Source of the DNA: CAZXCQ01 sp964639275
Lineage (GTDB): Bacteria; Desulfobacterota; DSM-4660; Desulfatiglandales; Desulfatiglandaceae
DNA length: 18,680 nucleotides
Assembly (NCBI GenBank): GCA_964639275.1
Contig: CAZXCQ010000107.1
Span: 1-18,680 of the forward strand
Direction of reading: 5' to 3'
Of this stretch, positions 7,294 through 14,122 are shown piece by piece (position 1 is the first letter of the stretch; each line of letters opens with the position of its first letter). The position numbers and the translations under genes are program-made. The notes under the pieces are model-generated. The model saw only the letters and a list, made by a program, of their open reading frames with translations. It searched no databases and was not told the origin of the DNA.

Positions 7294-8583
7294 ATGAAAG
7301 CATTATTAAAAAAAACCGCCGCCTTATTTGTCGGCTCATTGGCTTTTATGGGTGGGTTCGCCTCGGCGGATGAACCGACAAACATTGTCTTCCTGACCTG
7401 GAAGGCAAGCCAACCGCAGGTCTGGAAAGGCCTGATCCAGAAGTTTCACCAGGAAAACCCGGGGGTTCGGGTAAAACTCCAGGTTGGGCCCCATTCCTCC
7501 ACAGAATATCATGCCATTGTGACCCAGCGCCTCAAGAACAAGGATGCCTCGGTGGATGTCTTTTTTATGGATGTGATCTGGCCCCCCGAGTTTGCCAATG
7601 CCGGATGGGTCCTGGATCTCACCCCTACCTTTCCACGACAACAACAAACAGCCTTTCTGTCAGGACCGATTGCGGCAAATACATACCGGGACAAGGTCTA
7701 TGGGGTTCCCTGTTATCTGGCAGCCGGGCTCTTCTACTACCGCAAAGACCTCCTGGAAAAATACGATCTAAGACCTCCCCAAACCTGGGACCAGATGCTC
7801 TCCCAAGGAAAAACGATCCTCAAGGGGCAAAATGAGCCGGGTCATTATGTCTACTCGGGCCAGTTCAAGCAATACGAGGGATTGGTATGCGACATGATGG
7901 AATTCATATGGTCCAACGGAGGGGCCGTGATCAACTCGCAGACGGCTCAGGTCACCCTGGCCCAACCCCCTGCCCTGGAAGCGGTCCTGTTTGTCCGGGA
8001 TAAGATCATCGGAAAGGCCGCACCGCGGGGGGTCATAAACTACGAAGAACCCGAATCACTCGATCTCTTTATCCAGGAAAAGGTCATCTTTCATCGCAAT
8101 TGGCCATATGCCTGGTCGATTGCCAATGACCCCCGGAAATCCCGGATTGCCGGGAAAGTCGGGGTTGGCAGCCTCCCCGCCTTCTCGGGGCATACATCGG
8201 CTTCGGCCCTGGGAGGATGGCAGTTTGGGATAAACCGATGGTCACGGCATCGCCGGGAGGCCTGGCGATTTGTTCGATTTATGACCTCACATCAGAGCCA
8301 GAAGACCCTGGCTTTGAGGGCAGGCCTTGCCCCCACACGCAGGTCGGTCTATCAGGACCCGGAGGTCCAAAAAGAAATGCCCCATCTAAAGGCCTTTCTC
8401 CCCGCATTTGAAAGGGCACGCCCCAGACCCCCCTCCCCTGTTTATCCCATGATCAGCCAGGAGCTCCAGCGTTTCTTTAGCCGTTCGATCGTAGACCAAA
8501 ACTCCGATATCCCTGCGCTCGCCGAGGCCGCATCCAGGAGAATCCAAAGACTCTTGAAATTGGGGGCCATGATCCAGCAATGA
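7294..8583 (+). CDS. ABC transporter substrate-binding protein, carbohydrate (family 1) type
   Basis: This is a periplasmic solute receptor delivering its ligand to the two permeases encoded next. The 429-residue precursor begins with a signal peptide: MKALLKK, a hydrophobic stretch to residue 22 and probable cleavage after ASA (residue 25). The mature part has the family-1 layout: TNIVFLTWKAS, FHQENPGVRVKL, then DVFFMDVIWPPEFANAGWVLDLTP and YGVPCYLAAGLFYYRKDLLEKY. The segments MMEFIWSNGG and ALGGWQFGINRWSRHRREAW follow, as in trehalose, maltose and glycerol-phosphate binding proteins. ATG 7294 follows AAGGGAGG by five bases, whereas the longer frame from 7222 would bury the signal peptide. 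The gene ends in an ATGA overlap with the first permease. A sugar or polyol ligand is likely by family but is not shown by the sequence. Confidence 0.92.
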   Translation: MKALLKKTAALFVGSLAFMGGFASADEPTNIVFLTWKASQPQVWKGLIQKFHQENPGVRVKLQVGPHSSTEYHAIVTQRLKNKDASVDVFFMDVIWPPEFANAGWVLDLTPTFPRQQQTAFLSGPIAANTYRDKVYGVPCYLAAGLFYYRKDLLEKYDLRPPQTWDQMLSQGKTILKGQNEPGHYVYSGQFKQYEGLVCDMMEFIWSNGGAVINSQTAQVTLAQPPALEAVLFVRDKIIGKAAPRGVINYEEPESLDLFIQEKVIFHRNWPYAWSIANDPRKSRIAGKVGVGSLPAFSGHTSASALGGWQFGINRWSRHRREAWRFVRFMTSHQSQKTLALRAGLAPTRRSVYQDPEVQKEMPHLKAFLPAFERARPRPPSPVYPMISQELQRFFSRSIVDQNSDIPALAEAASRRIQRLLKLGAMIQQ

Positions 8584-9467
8584 CTCGGAGGGACCAAAGG
8601 TTCTACCTGCTCCTGCTCACCCCGGTCATACTGGTGCTGCTATTGTTTATAGCAGTGCCCATTTGTCAGTCGGTCTTCCTCAGCCTCCACCGGGACATCA
8701 TTGCCCTCCCACAGCTCAAAAACCCCTTTGTGGGGCTGGAGAACTTTGAGGAACTCCTCAGAGACCCGGTCGCCCGTCACTCTTTCTGGATCACCGGTAT
8801 CTTTGTGGCCACCACCACATTCTTTGAACTCCTGATCGGTCTCCTCATAGCCCTTTTGATAAACCATCGTTTTCCCGGTCGTGGGATGCTGCGGGCCTGT
8901 GTGCTGATACCCTGGGCCATTCCCACGGTTGTATCGGCACAGATGTGGCGATTTCTGTTTAACGATGCCTACGGGATGATCAACTATGTGCTCTTTGGGA
9001 CCGCGACCACCAGTTACATCCCATGGCTGGCCCTTCCCGGCACCGCACTATATGCCATCATCATGGCCGATATATGGAAGACATCATCCTTTGCCGCCTT
9101 GTTGATCCTGGCAGGCCTTCAGGTGATCCCTGATGCCCTGTATCAAGCTGCCAGGGTGGACGGTGCCGGGGCCTGGCGGCGCTTTGGATACATCACCTGG
9201 CCCCTTATTCGACCGGCATTACTCGTTGCCCTGCTATTCCGTACCATAGATGCATTTCGCGTATTTGACCTGGCCTTTGTCATGACACAGGGGGGACCGG
9301 CAGATGCCACCAATGTACTCCAGCTTTACGGGTATAAGAAGATGTTTGTTGAAGGGTGGATGGGGTATGGTTCGGCCATATCCGTATCTGTATTTATAAT
9401 TGTCTTGATCCTTGCCATCCTATATTTGCGGACGGTAGGCCGGCGTCTGCTGGAGGCAAGGTCATGA
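8580..9467 (+). CDS. ABC transporter permease, MalF/UgpA type
   Basis: This is one of two integral membrane subunits of a binding-protein-dependent importer. The 295-residue protein has about six hydrophobic spans, starting with YLLLLTPVILVLLLFIAV. The cytoplasmic EAA loop that docks the ATPase is AARVDGAGAWRRFGYITWPL, starting at about residue 190. VFDLAFVMTQGGP is typical of the MalF/UgpA branch. The ATG shares bases with the binding-protein stop (ATGA), and its own stop overlaps the next gene in the same way, so the three genes are translationally coupled. Confidence 0.95.
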   Translation: MTRRDQRFYLLLLTPVILVLLLFIAVPICQSVFLSLHRDIIALPQLKNPFVGLENFEELLRDPVARHSFWITGIFVATTTFFELLIGLLIALLINHRFPGRGMLRACVLIPWAIPTVVSAQMWRFLFNDAYGMINYVLFGTATTSYIPWLALPGTALYAIIMADIWKTSSFAALLILAGLQVIPDALYQAARVDGAGAWRRFGYITWPLIRPALLVALLFRTIDAFRVFDLAFVMTQGGPADATNVLQLYGYKKMFVEGWMGYGSAISVSVFIIVLILAILYLRTVGRRLLEARS

Positions 9468-10291
9468 AAAGAGGGGGGCTTAAAATGTCCCTGTTTGTTG
9501 TGGGGGCGCTCCTGACTATGGGCTTTTCTTTGGCCCCCTTTTTGTGGTTTGTCTCATCCGCCTTCAAGACCCAGACCCAGATAACCGCCATCCCGCCACA
9601 ATGGTGGCCTGGCTTTTCCATGGAGTTTTTTCGCTCTGCCATCGGGCAATATGGTATCCTCCACTATCTGCTCAACTCGGTCATCGTTGCCGGTTCTACC
9701 ACCCTGGTGACCATCTCTCTGGCCACCCTGGCGGGATATGCCCTGGCACGCCTGCCTCGCAGGTGGGCACAGTTGATTTTGATGGGGATACTGGCATGCG
9801 CCATGTTTCCACAGATTGCCGTTGTGGGGCCGATCTGGCGGGTTCTGCAGGTTTTGGGATGGCTTAACACGTACCATGGACTCGTGCTCCCCTATGTGGC
9901 CCTTACCCTTCCGTTGGCTACCTGGATCCTGGCCCTGTTTTTTAAGGAAATACCGGCAGAACTGGAAGCCGCCGCCCTGGTGGATGGCTGCACAAGGATC
10001 ACGGCCCTCGTGCGGGTGATATTGCCCCTGTCTGCTCCGGGGCTGTTTACGGCCTCAATCCTTTGCTTTATCTACGCCTGGAACGAGTTTTTCCTCGCCC
10101 TTCTGATAATGACCGACCCCCTGAGACAGACCATGCCTGTGGGGATCGCCCTCTTCCAGGGGGAACACATTGTCCCGTGGGGTGAGATCGCTGCAGCCTC
10201 CTTTATTACAACGGCGCCGCTGGTTGTCATGGTCCTCCTCTTCCAGCGGCGCATCGTCACGGGTCTCTCGGCCGGTGCCATTAAGGGATAG
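9464..10291 (+). CDS. ABC transporter permease, MalG/UgpE type
   Basis: This is the second membrane subunit of the importer. The 275-residue protein starts MKRGGLKMSL with a first span, then FLWFVSSAFKTQTQI, YLLNSVIVAGSTTLVTI and LAGYALARLPRR, all typical of MalG-type permeases. Its EAA loop is EAAALVDGCTRITALVRVIL from E168. A further span and FIYAWNEFFLALLIM precede the C-terminus. It is coupled to the preceding permease by ATGA. The final 11 bases overlap, on the opposite strand, the end of the RseC-like gene. No MalK-type ATPase gene follows, so the importer must use an ATPase encoded elsewhere, as happens where one shared ATPase serves several sugar importers. Confidence 0.94.
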   Translation: MKRGGLKMSLFVVGALLTMGFSLAPFLWFVSSAFKTQTQITAIPPQWWPGFSMEFFRSAIGQYGILHYLLNSVIVAGSTTLVTISLATLAGYALARLPRRWAQLILMGILACAMFPQIAVVGPIWRVLQVLGWLNTYHGLVLPYVALTLPLATWILALFFKEIPAELEAAALVDGCTRITALVRVILPLSAPGLFTASILCFIYAWNEFFLALLIMTDPLRQTMPVGIALFQGEHIVPWGEIAAASFITTAPLVVMVLLFQRRIVTGLSAGAIKG

Positions 10292-10811
10292 AAACCGTTC
10301 TCCCAACACAACCTTCGCAGGCGGTCGTTCCACTCTGAAAACAGGCAGGATTTCCCTCCGGGATGGGTGGGGTGGAGCCCCCTCTTTGAATGACCCGAGT
10401 GATCGTGAGCCGGGGATCTCCTGAAAATCGCCGGTAGAGCCCTGTTCCCACGAATGCCCCTAACAAAAGCCCGCCGCATGCCATAAATACCTGGCTTGAA
10501 ACAGCGATATTCAGCGGATAACGGAGAATGATCGAGGCCAGAAGCCCTGCCAGAAAGCCCAAAACCGGGACCCCCACGAGTACCAGGGCATTCTTGAAGA
10601 GTCCCCCCGGCTCCCTCCTGATCCGTACACGATCCCCCGCCTCCGCCCCGACCTTATTCTCGGCCTTTACAAAAATGCTTGAGCTATCCGAGGCGGCGTG
10701 ACAGACATTTGCATGGGGTGCCCCAAGAATTCCCGGACTCTCGGGCCGAATCACCACCTCGGCATCGCCCCCACTGATTGTCTTTGTTACAAAGCCTTCA
10801 TACTGTGGCAT
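10281..10811 (-). CDS. RseC/MucC-like membrane protein
   Basis: RseC proteins are small inner-membrane proteins associated with sigma-E signalling or with electron transport to SoxR, with an N-terminal cysteine-rich part before two membrane helices. The 176-residue product begins EGFVTKTISGGDAEVVI and has GDRVRIRREPGGLFKNALVLVG. Two hydrophobic spans follow, at about 75-97 (VGVPVLGFLAGLLASIIL) and about 105-127 (VFMACGGLLLGAFVGTGLY), which is the RseC layout. Only one cysteine (C37, in NVCH) remains where the family normally has three or four, so redox function is doubtful. The C-terminal 35 residues are low in hydrophobics and partly antisense to the tail of the permease gene. The start ATG has only a weak GTGGGT upstream. 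Family placement is moderately confident and based on layout. Confidence 0.6.
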   Translation of the reverse strand: MPQYEGFVTKTISGGDAEVVIRPESPGILGAPHANVCHAASDSSSIFVKAENKVGAEAGDRVRIRREPGGLFKNALVLVGVPVLGFLAGLLASIILRYPLNIAVSSQVFMACGGLLLGAFVGTGLYRRFSGDPRLTITRVIQRGGSTPPIPEGNPACFQSGTTACEGCVGRTVSIP

Positions 10812-11857
10812 ATCTACCCACGGGCCTCTCGCCTGAGTTCTGATAAGTCCCTAGAACAATATAACAACCTTGCTTTGTTTTGGCAAGGTCAGCGGTGTCG
10901 CCCATCTACGAGCAGCAATCCTTGACCTCACAGTCCAAACAGATTGGGGGATGTACAAGCCCCTGTGCTTGTGACAAATTGTTTGATGATTTCCTAAAGG
11001 ATCAAATCACAAAGAGAGGCTGGCTTCAAAAATGCATAAAAAAATGTGCATATGTACCACTTTTGGGGCATATTTGTTGGACTTCGAACGGATAAGGTCC
11101 TCCTCTGTCGAGAAAAATCCGCGTCTAGAATCATTATTCCCTTTCACCATACCCAATCTGGGATGTCCGTGAAGATAAGGTCTTTGCACTTTTTGAGGCA
11201 TGAGCACAGACAATTCAACCCCCACCACTTTGCAGAACAAACCAATCCATTAAGATTCTGGCATAAAAATCGGAAGTCAATACAGCTATTTGATGAAAGG
11301 GGCCTTGAGAGCTTTTAGGCCGCAATCATTGCCATTTTGATAATATACAGGTTATTTGGTAAAAGGAGCCGGTTCCTGATATTACCCAACGGTCCATAAA
11401 GTGTTCCTATTTCCCGGCTCCTCACCGAAACTGCTTGGCACCCTGCATCTGGCATCTATGCTCCGATCTTTTTTTTCGTTTCATATCCCTCCCAATGGCT
11501 GATAGCCCGCTCATTTATGTGATATCATTACTAATACTGTTTTGCTCCTGGGTTTGCCACAACAGCCGTCTATATAATACAAGATTTTGACATCCATGTC
11601 AGTCCCGTCGAATAGCCCGACATCGCAGAGTCACGCTTTCAGTGTGATCTGAGACGGAGCTTCGCTGGTTGGATCCAGGGGAGAACTCAAAGAAATAATG
11701 TCGTTTCGCTGCTGCCAACTCCAAAGTTTTGGAATAAAATACATGGTGAATTGATATAGTGTCTTTTTTTGAGATAAACCGTGATGCAGCATAACAAAGG
11801 CCGGAGAGTGTGGTTGATTGAATAGGTAATAGGAAAGACCCAAACTTCGCCCGGCGG
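10812..11857. other. Gene-poor kilobase with no recognisable coding
   Basis: All six frames were read and only short frames were found. The longest, about 70 to 140 codons on either strand, show no family motif, no hydrophobic pattern and no good ribosome-binding site. Base composition is more AT-rich than in the flanking genes. Items present are the inverted repeat at 11364-11422, a 14-base near-palindrome TGACATCCATGTCA at 11588-11601, and a TATAAT at 11573-11578 without a matching -35. It borders a decayed kinase gene and is best seen as eroded or non-coding DNA. Confidence 0.5.
11364..11422. repeat. Inverted repeat with 9-base GC-rich arms
   Basis: AGGAGCCGG (11364-11372) and CCGGCTCCT (11414-11422) are perfect complements separated by 41 bases. 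No T-tract follows, so a simple terminator is unlikely. It stands in otherwise unassigned DNA. Confidence 0.4.
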
Positions 11858-12354
11858 ATATGTCTGGATGAGCCTCTGAGGGGATATGAAGATGTCCGTC
11901 AGGGAGAGTATGCCGTTCTGAGTGTTTCCGACGAAGGTTCCGGGATATCTCCCCGGGACCTTGAACGGATATTTGAGCCTTTTTATACAAGGAAAGTCAT
12001 GGGAAGAAGCGGGACAGGTCTGGGCTGACCGTGGTATGGAATACGGTTCAGGATCATCATGGGTACATAAATGTAAAGAGCAGCGACAAGAGGACGGTGT
12101 TTGAGCCATACTTCCCAGTGACCAGAAACGATGTGGCCGTGGAGAAGACAGAGGTTCTAATCAAAGATTATATGGGTCATGGGGAGGAAATCCTGGTTAG
12201 TGTCCGCCCCGGCCAAAAGGCGATTATTGCCAGCGGATTTTCCGAAACAGATGATGTAAGGATGACTCAGAAGCTGGGGGCAGGCAAGTATATGAAGAAA
12301 CCCTATACCTTGGTAAAAATCGGTCTTGCCGTTAAGGAAGAGTTGCGAAAATAG
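11858..12354 (+). pseudogene. Hybrid histidine kinase remnant: C-terminal ATPase part plus truncated receiver
   Basis: Only the 3' end of a sensor kinase gene survives. Translation from about 11858 gives LDEPLRGYEDV, then SVSDEGSGISPRDLERIFEPF (the G1 box region of the HATPase fold), and VMGRSGTGLG (G2 box). A TGA at 12026-12028 then interrupts it. Moving one frame restores LTVVWNTVQDHHGYINVKSS...FELYFPVTR-like sequence (here FEPYFPVTR), so one C was lost in GGCCTG. The linker KDYMGHGEEILV enters a receiver domain but jumps at about 12198-12203 directly to QKAIIASGFSETDDV and KLGAGKYMKKPYTL. Roughly 60-70 residues are missing, including the phosphoacceptor Asp. The sensor, His-phosphotransfer helix and N-box are absent upstream. 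It is non-functional as a kinase. Confidence 0.8.
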
Positions 12355-12404
12355 GGGGTTTTGGGTCTTTAACTCGGTTGTTGGCTAACTCTTCACCTTT
12401 TTTC

Positions 12405-12432
12405 TTGACATTCCATGCCTCGCTCTTCTAAT
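12405..12432 (+). promoter_or_regulatory. Sigma70-like promoter upstream of the radical SAM operon
   Basis: TTGACA (12405-12410, perfect -35) is followed by a 16-base spacer and TCTAAT (12427-12432, 5 of 6 to the -10 consensus). The predicted start near 12440 gives a transcript that begins about 10 bases before the small ORF at 12449 and about 175 bases before the radical SAM gene. It is the best promoter match seen in the window. A perfect 12-base palindrome TTGATATATCAA at 12458-12469 lies just downstream and could bind a regulator. Confidence 0.5.
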
Positions 12433-12448
12433 CTCGTTTTATAAGAAA

Positions 12449-12577
12449 ATGGGCCAGTTGATATATCAATCCGCCCTGTTTGGGGCCCTGAAGTTGTATC
12501 TCAAAAAGAACGAAGGTAGTGGGATAGGAGGTAGTGAAAGACACATAACTAAGCACGTGGGATCGAGCTTTTTCTAA
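12449..12577 (+). CDS. Candidate small ORF (42 codons) immediately upstream of a radical SAM gene
   Basis: An ATG at 12449 opens 42 sense codons ending in TAA at 12575-12577, between the predicted promoter and the ribosome-binding site of the radical SAM gene, 36 bases before that gene's ATG. The first half is mildly amphipathic (QSALFGALKLYLKKN). The second half is rich in Gly and Ser (EGSGIGGSER) and ends HVGSSFF. It contains no cysteine, so it is not a sactipeptide-type substrate. The ribosome-binding signal is poor (only AAGAA), and if transcription starts near 12440 the message would be almost leaderless. It could be a precursor peptide, a translated leader that couples to the next gene, or a chance open frame. 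I recognise no family. Confidence 0.33.
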   Translation: MGQLIYQSALFGALKLYLKKNEGSGIGGSERHITKHVGSSFF

Positions 12578-12613
12578 GACCCTGTCAGGGAATTCGAAGG
12601 AGGAGTAGGACCT

Positions 12614-14047
12614 ATGGCCGTCGTCACACAGTTTAGGAAGGGGACAGCAAAGCAGGCTTCACGGATGCTTGTCGAACTTTTGGATCGAATTTCTGAAGAG
12701 CGCCTCATACAGATGCTTGAGCTCGCCAAGAAGCTATCGCGGGATCCGGAGGTCCTGGATGCCCTCGGTGCCATTCAACAATTCTTCTTATCCGATCATC
12801 CCTCCAAAGAGATCTTCTATCGGGTATTGAATAAGATACCCAAAAAGAACCGTTACAAGATCTACAACTCCCTATTCAACAATGGTTGGTTTGTGGGAGG
12901 CCCCAAGCGCGACGTGTTCGAAGCAGAACATAACGTTCGACCTCCATTTTTGATTATTCTCAGCCCCACCTTCCGATGTAATCTCCGGTGCAAGGGGTGC
13001 TACACATTGGGTTATGGCCTAAAGCCTGAGCTGGACTATGAGGTGGTGAAGCGTCTGCTTGCAGAGTGCATGGATATAGGGATTTATTTCGTGACCGTAT
13101 TGGGCGGTGAGCCGCTCATGTACCCTCACCTCTTTCAGATGATCGAAGAGCACCCTGACATCTTCTTCCAGGTCTATACAAACGGGACGCTGCTTACCCC
13201 CGAAGCTGCCCAGCGTTTTACTGATCTGGGCAACACGCTCGTCGTCATCAGCATTGAGGGTGATGAAAAGGAGACCGACTCCTGGCGGGGAAGTAACGTC
13301 TACAGAAAGATCATGGAGGGATTTGAAAACCTCAACAAGGCCAATATGATTTTTGGTACTTCGGCAACGGTCACGAGTGAAAACGAACCCGTGGTTTCTT
13401 CGTTTGAGTTTGTGGATCATATGATAGAGCTGGGGAGCGTCTTGCAGAACTACTTTCTCTACGTGCCGGTCAATGGGAAGGCCGATTTCAATCTCATGGT
13501 CTCTCCGGAGCAGCGCAACCACCTCCGAAAACAGGTGCTCGCCATCCGTAACACACGACCCATTTTTATCCTGGACTTTTGGAATGACGGCCCATACGTA
13601 TGCGGGTGCATCGCAGCCGGCAGGCGCTATCTGCATGTCAATGCCAAAGGAGACATTGAGCCCTGTGTGTATACCCATGTGGCCATGAACAATATCAATT
13701 CTTCAACCCTCGCCATGGCTCTAAAAAGTCCGCTTTTTCGGTCTATTCGGTCCCATCAGCCCCACAATGGCAACCACCTAAGACCATGCATGATCATCGA
13801 TAACCCCCATGTGCTAAGGGAAATCATAGATGAGACAAGGCCATATTACACCCATCGAGGTGCCGACGAGATATTCACTGAGAGGGCCGCGGAAATGGAC
13901 TCCTATGCCGAGCGGTACGCCGTCTTGGCCGATCGAATCTGGCAGGAAGAATACCTGAGCGACGAGAATTGGATGGCCAGGATCAAGGCGGCCGAAGACC
14001 ACGCCCTGGGAGCGAGCCCCACGGAAATGCCTTCCAAGTCAAGGTGA
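12614..14047 (+). CDS. Radical SAM protein with SPASM-like C-terminal cysteines
   Basis: Radical SAM enzymes use a [4Fe-4S] cluster to cleave S-adenosylmethionine and start radical chemistry. The 477-residue protein has the cluster motif CNLRCKGC (C122, C126, C129), VTVLGGEPLMYP (the SAM-binding GGEP motif), FQVYTNGTLLT and VISIEGDEKETD. C-terminal cysteines C330 and C332 (YVCGC), C351 (EPCVY, within GDIEPC) and C392 (RPCMI) fit an auxiliary cluster of the SPASM or twitch kind, common in peptide-modifying members. The first 105 residues are an all-helical extension (LLDRISEERLIQMLELAKKL) of unknown role. The start is firm because AAGGAGGAG lies eight bases upstream. It is followed after 75 bases by a B12-binding radical SAM gene and preceded by a small ORF. 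Class is certain; substrate is unknown. Peptide maturation and lipid or cofactor modification are both open. Confidence 0.9.
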   Translation: MAVVTQFRKGTAKQASRMLVELLDRISEERLIQMLELAKKLSRDPEVLDALGAIQQFFLSDHPSKEIFYRVLNKIPKKNRYKIYNSLFNNGWFVGGPKRDVFEAEHNVRPPFLIILSPTFRCNLRCKGCYTLGYGLKPELDYEVVKRLLAECMDIGIYFVTVLGGEPLMYPHLFQMIEEHPDIFFQVYTNGTLLTPEAAQRFTDLGNTLVVISIEGDEKETDSWRGSNVYRKIMEGFENLNKANMIFGTSATVTSENEPVVSSFEFVDHMIELGSVLQNYFLYVPVNGKADFNLMVSPEQRNHLRKQVLAIRNTRPIFILDFWNDGPYVCGCIAAGRRYLHVNAKGDIEPCVYTHVAMNNINSSTLAMALKSPLFRSIRSHQPHNGNHLRPCMIIDNPHVLREIIDETRPYYTHRGADEIFTERAAEMDSYAERYAVLADRIWQEEYLSDENWMARIKAAEDHALGASPTEMPSKSR

Positions 14048-14122
14048 CCTTCGGGATTTTCCAAAAATCCTATCACCCACGGAATTTAACCGCCCCGAAA
14101 CGAACCCAGAGGAAGCAAGTCC

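Noticed and set aside
11007..11318. Overlapping open frames of 77 and 90 codons on opposite strands in the gene-poor region
   Set aside because: Neither has a family motif, a ribosome-binding site or plausible composition; they are in AT-rich non-coding DNA.
11631..12109. Minus-strand frames of 119 and 140 codons
   Set aside because: They run antisense to, or just upstream of, the kinase remnant, and show no family resemblance.
13019..13678. Minus-strand frame of 219 codons
   Set aside because: It is the shadow of the radical SAM gene, whose cluster cysteines and GGEP motif are on the plus strand.
14055..14075. Small hairpin GGATTTT / AAAATCC between the two radical SAM genes as a terminator
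   Set aside because: The stem is short and AT-rich with a three-base loop and no T-tract, so the two genes are more likely co-transcribed.
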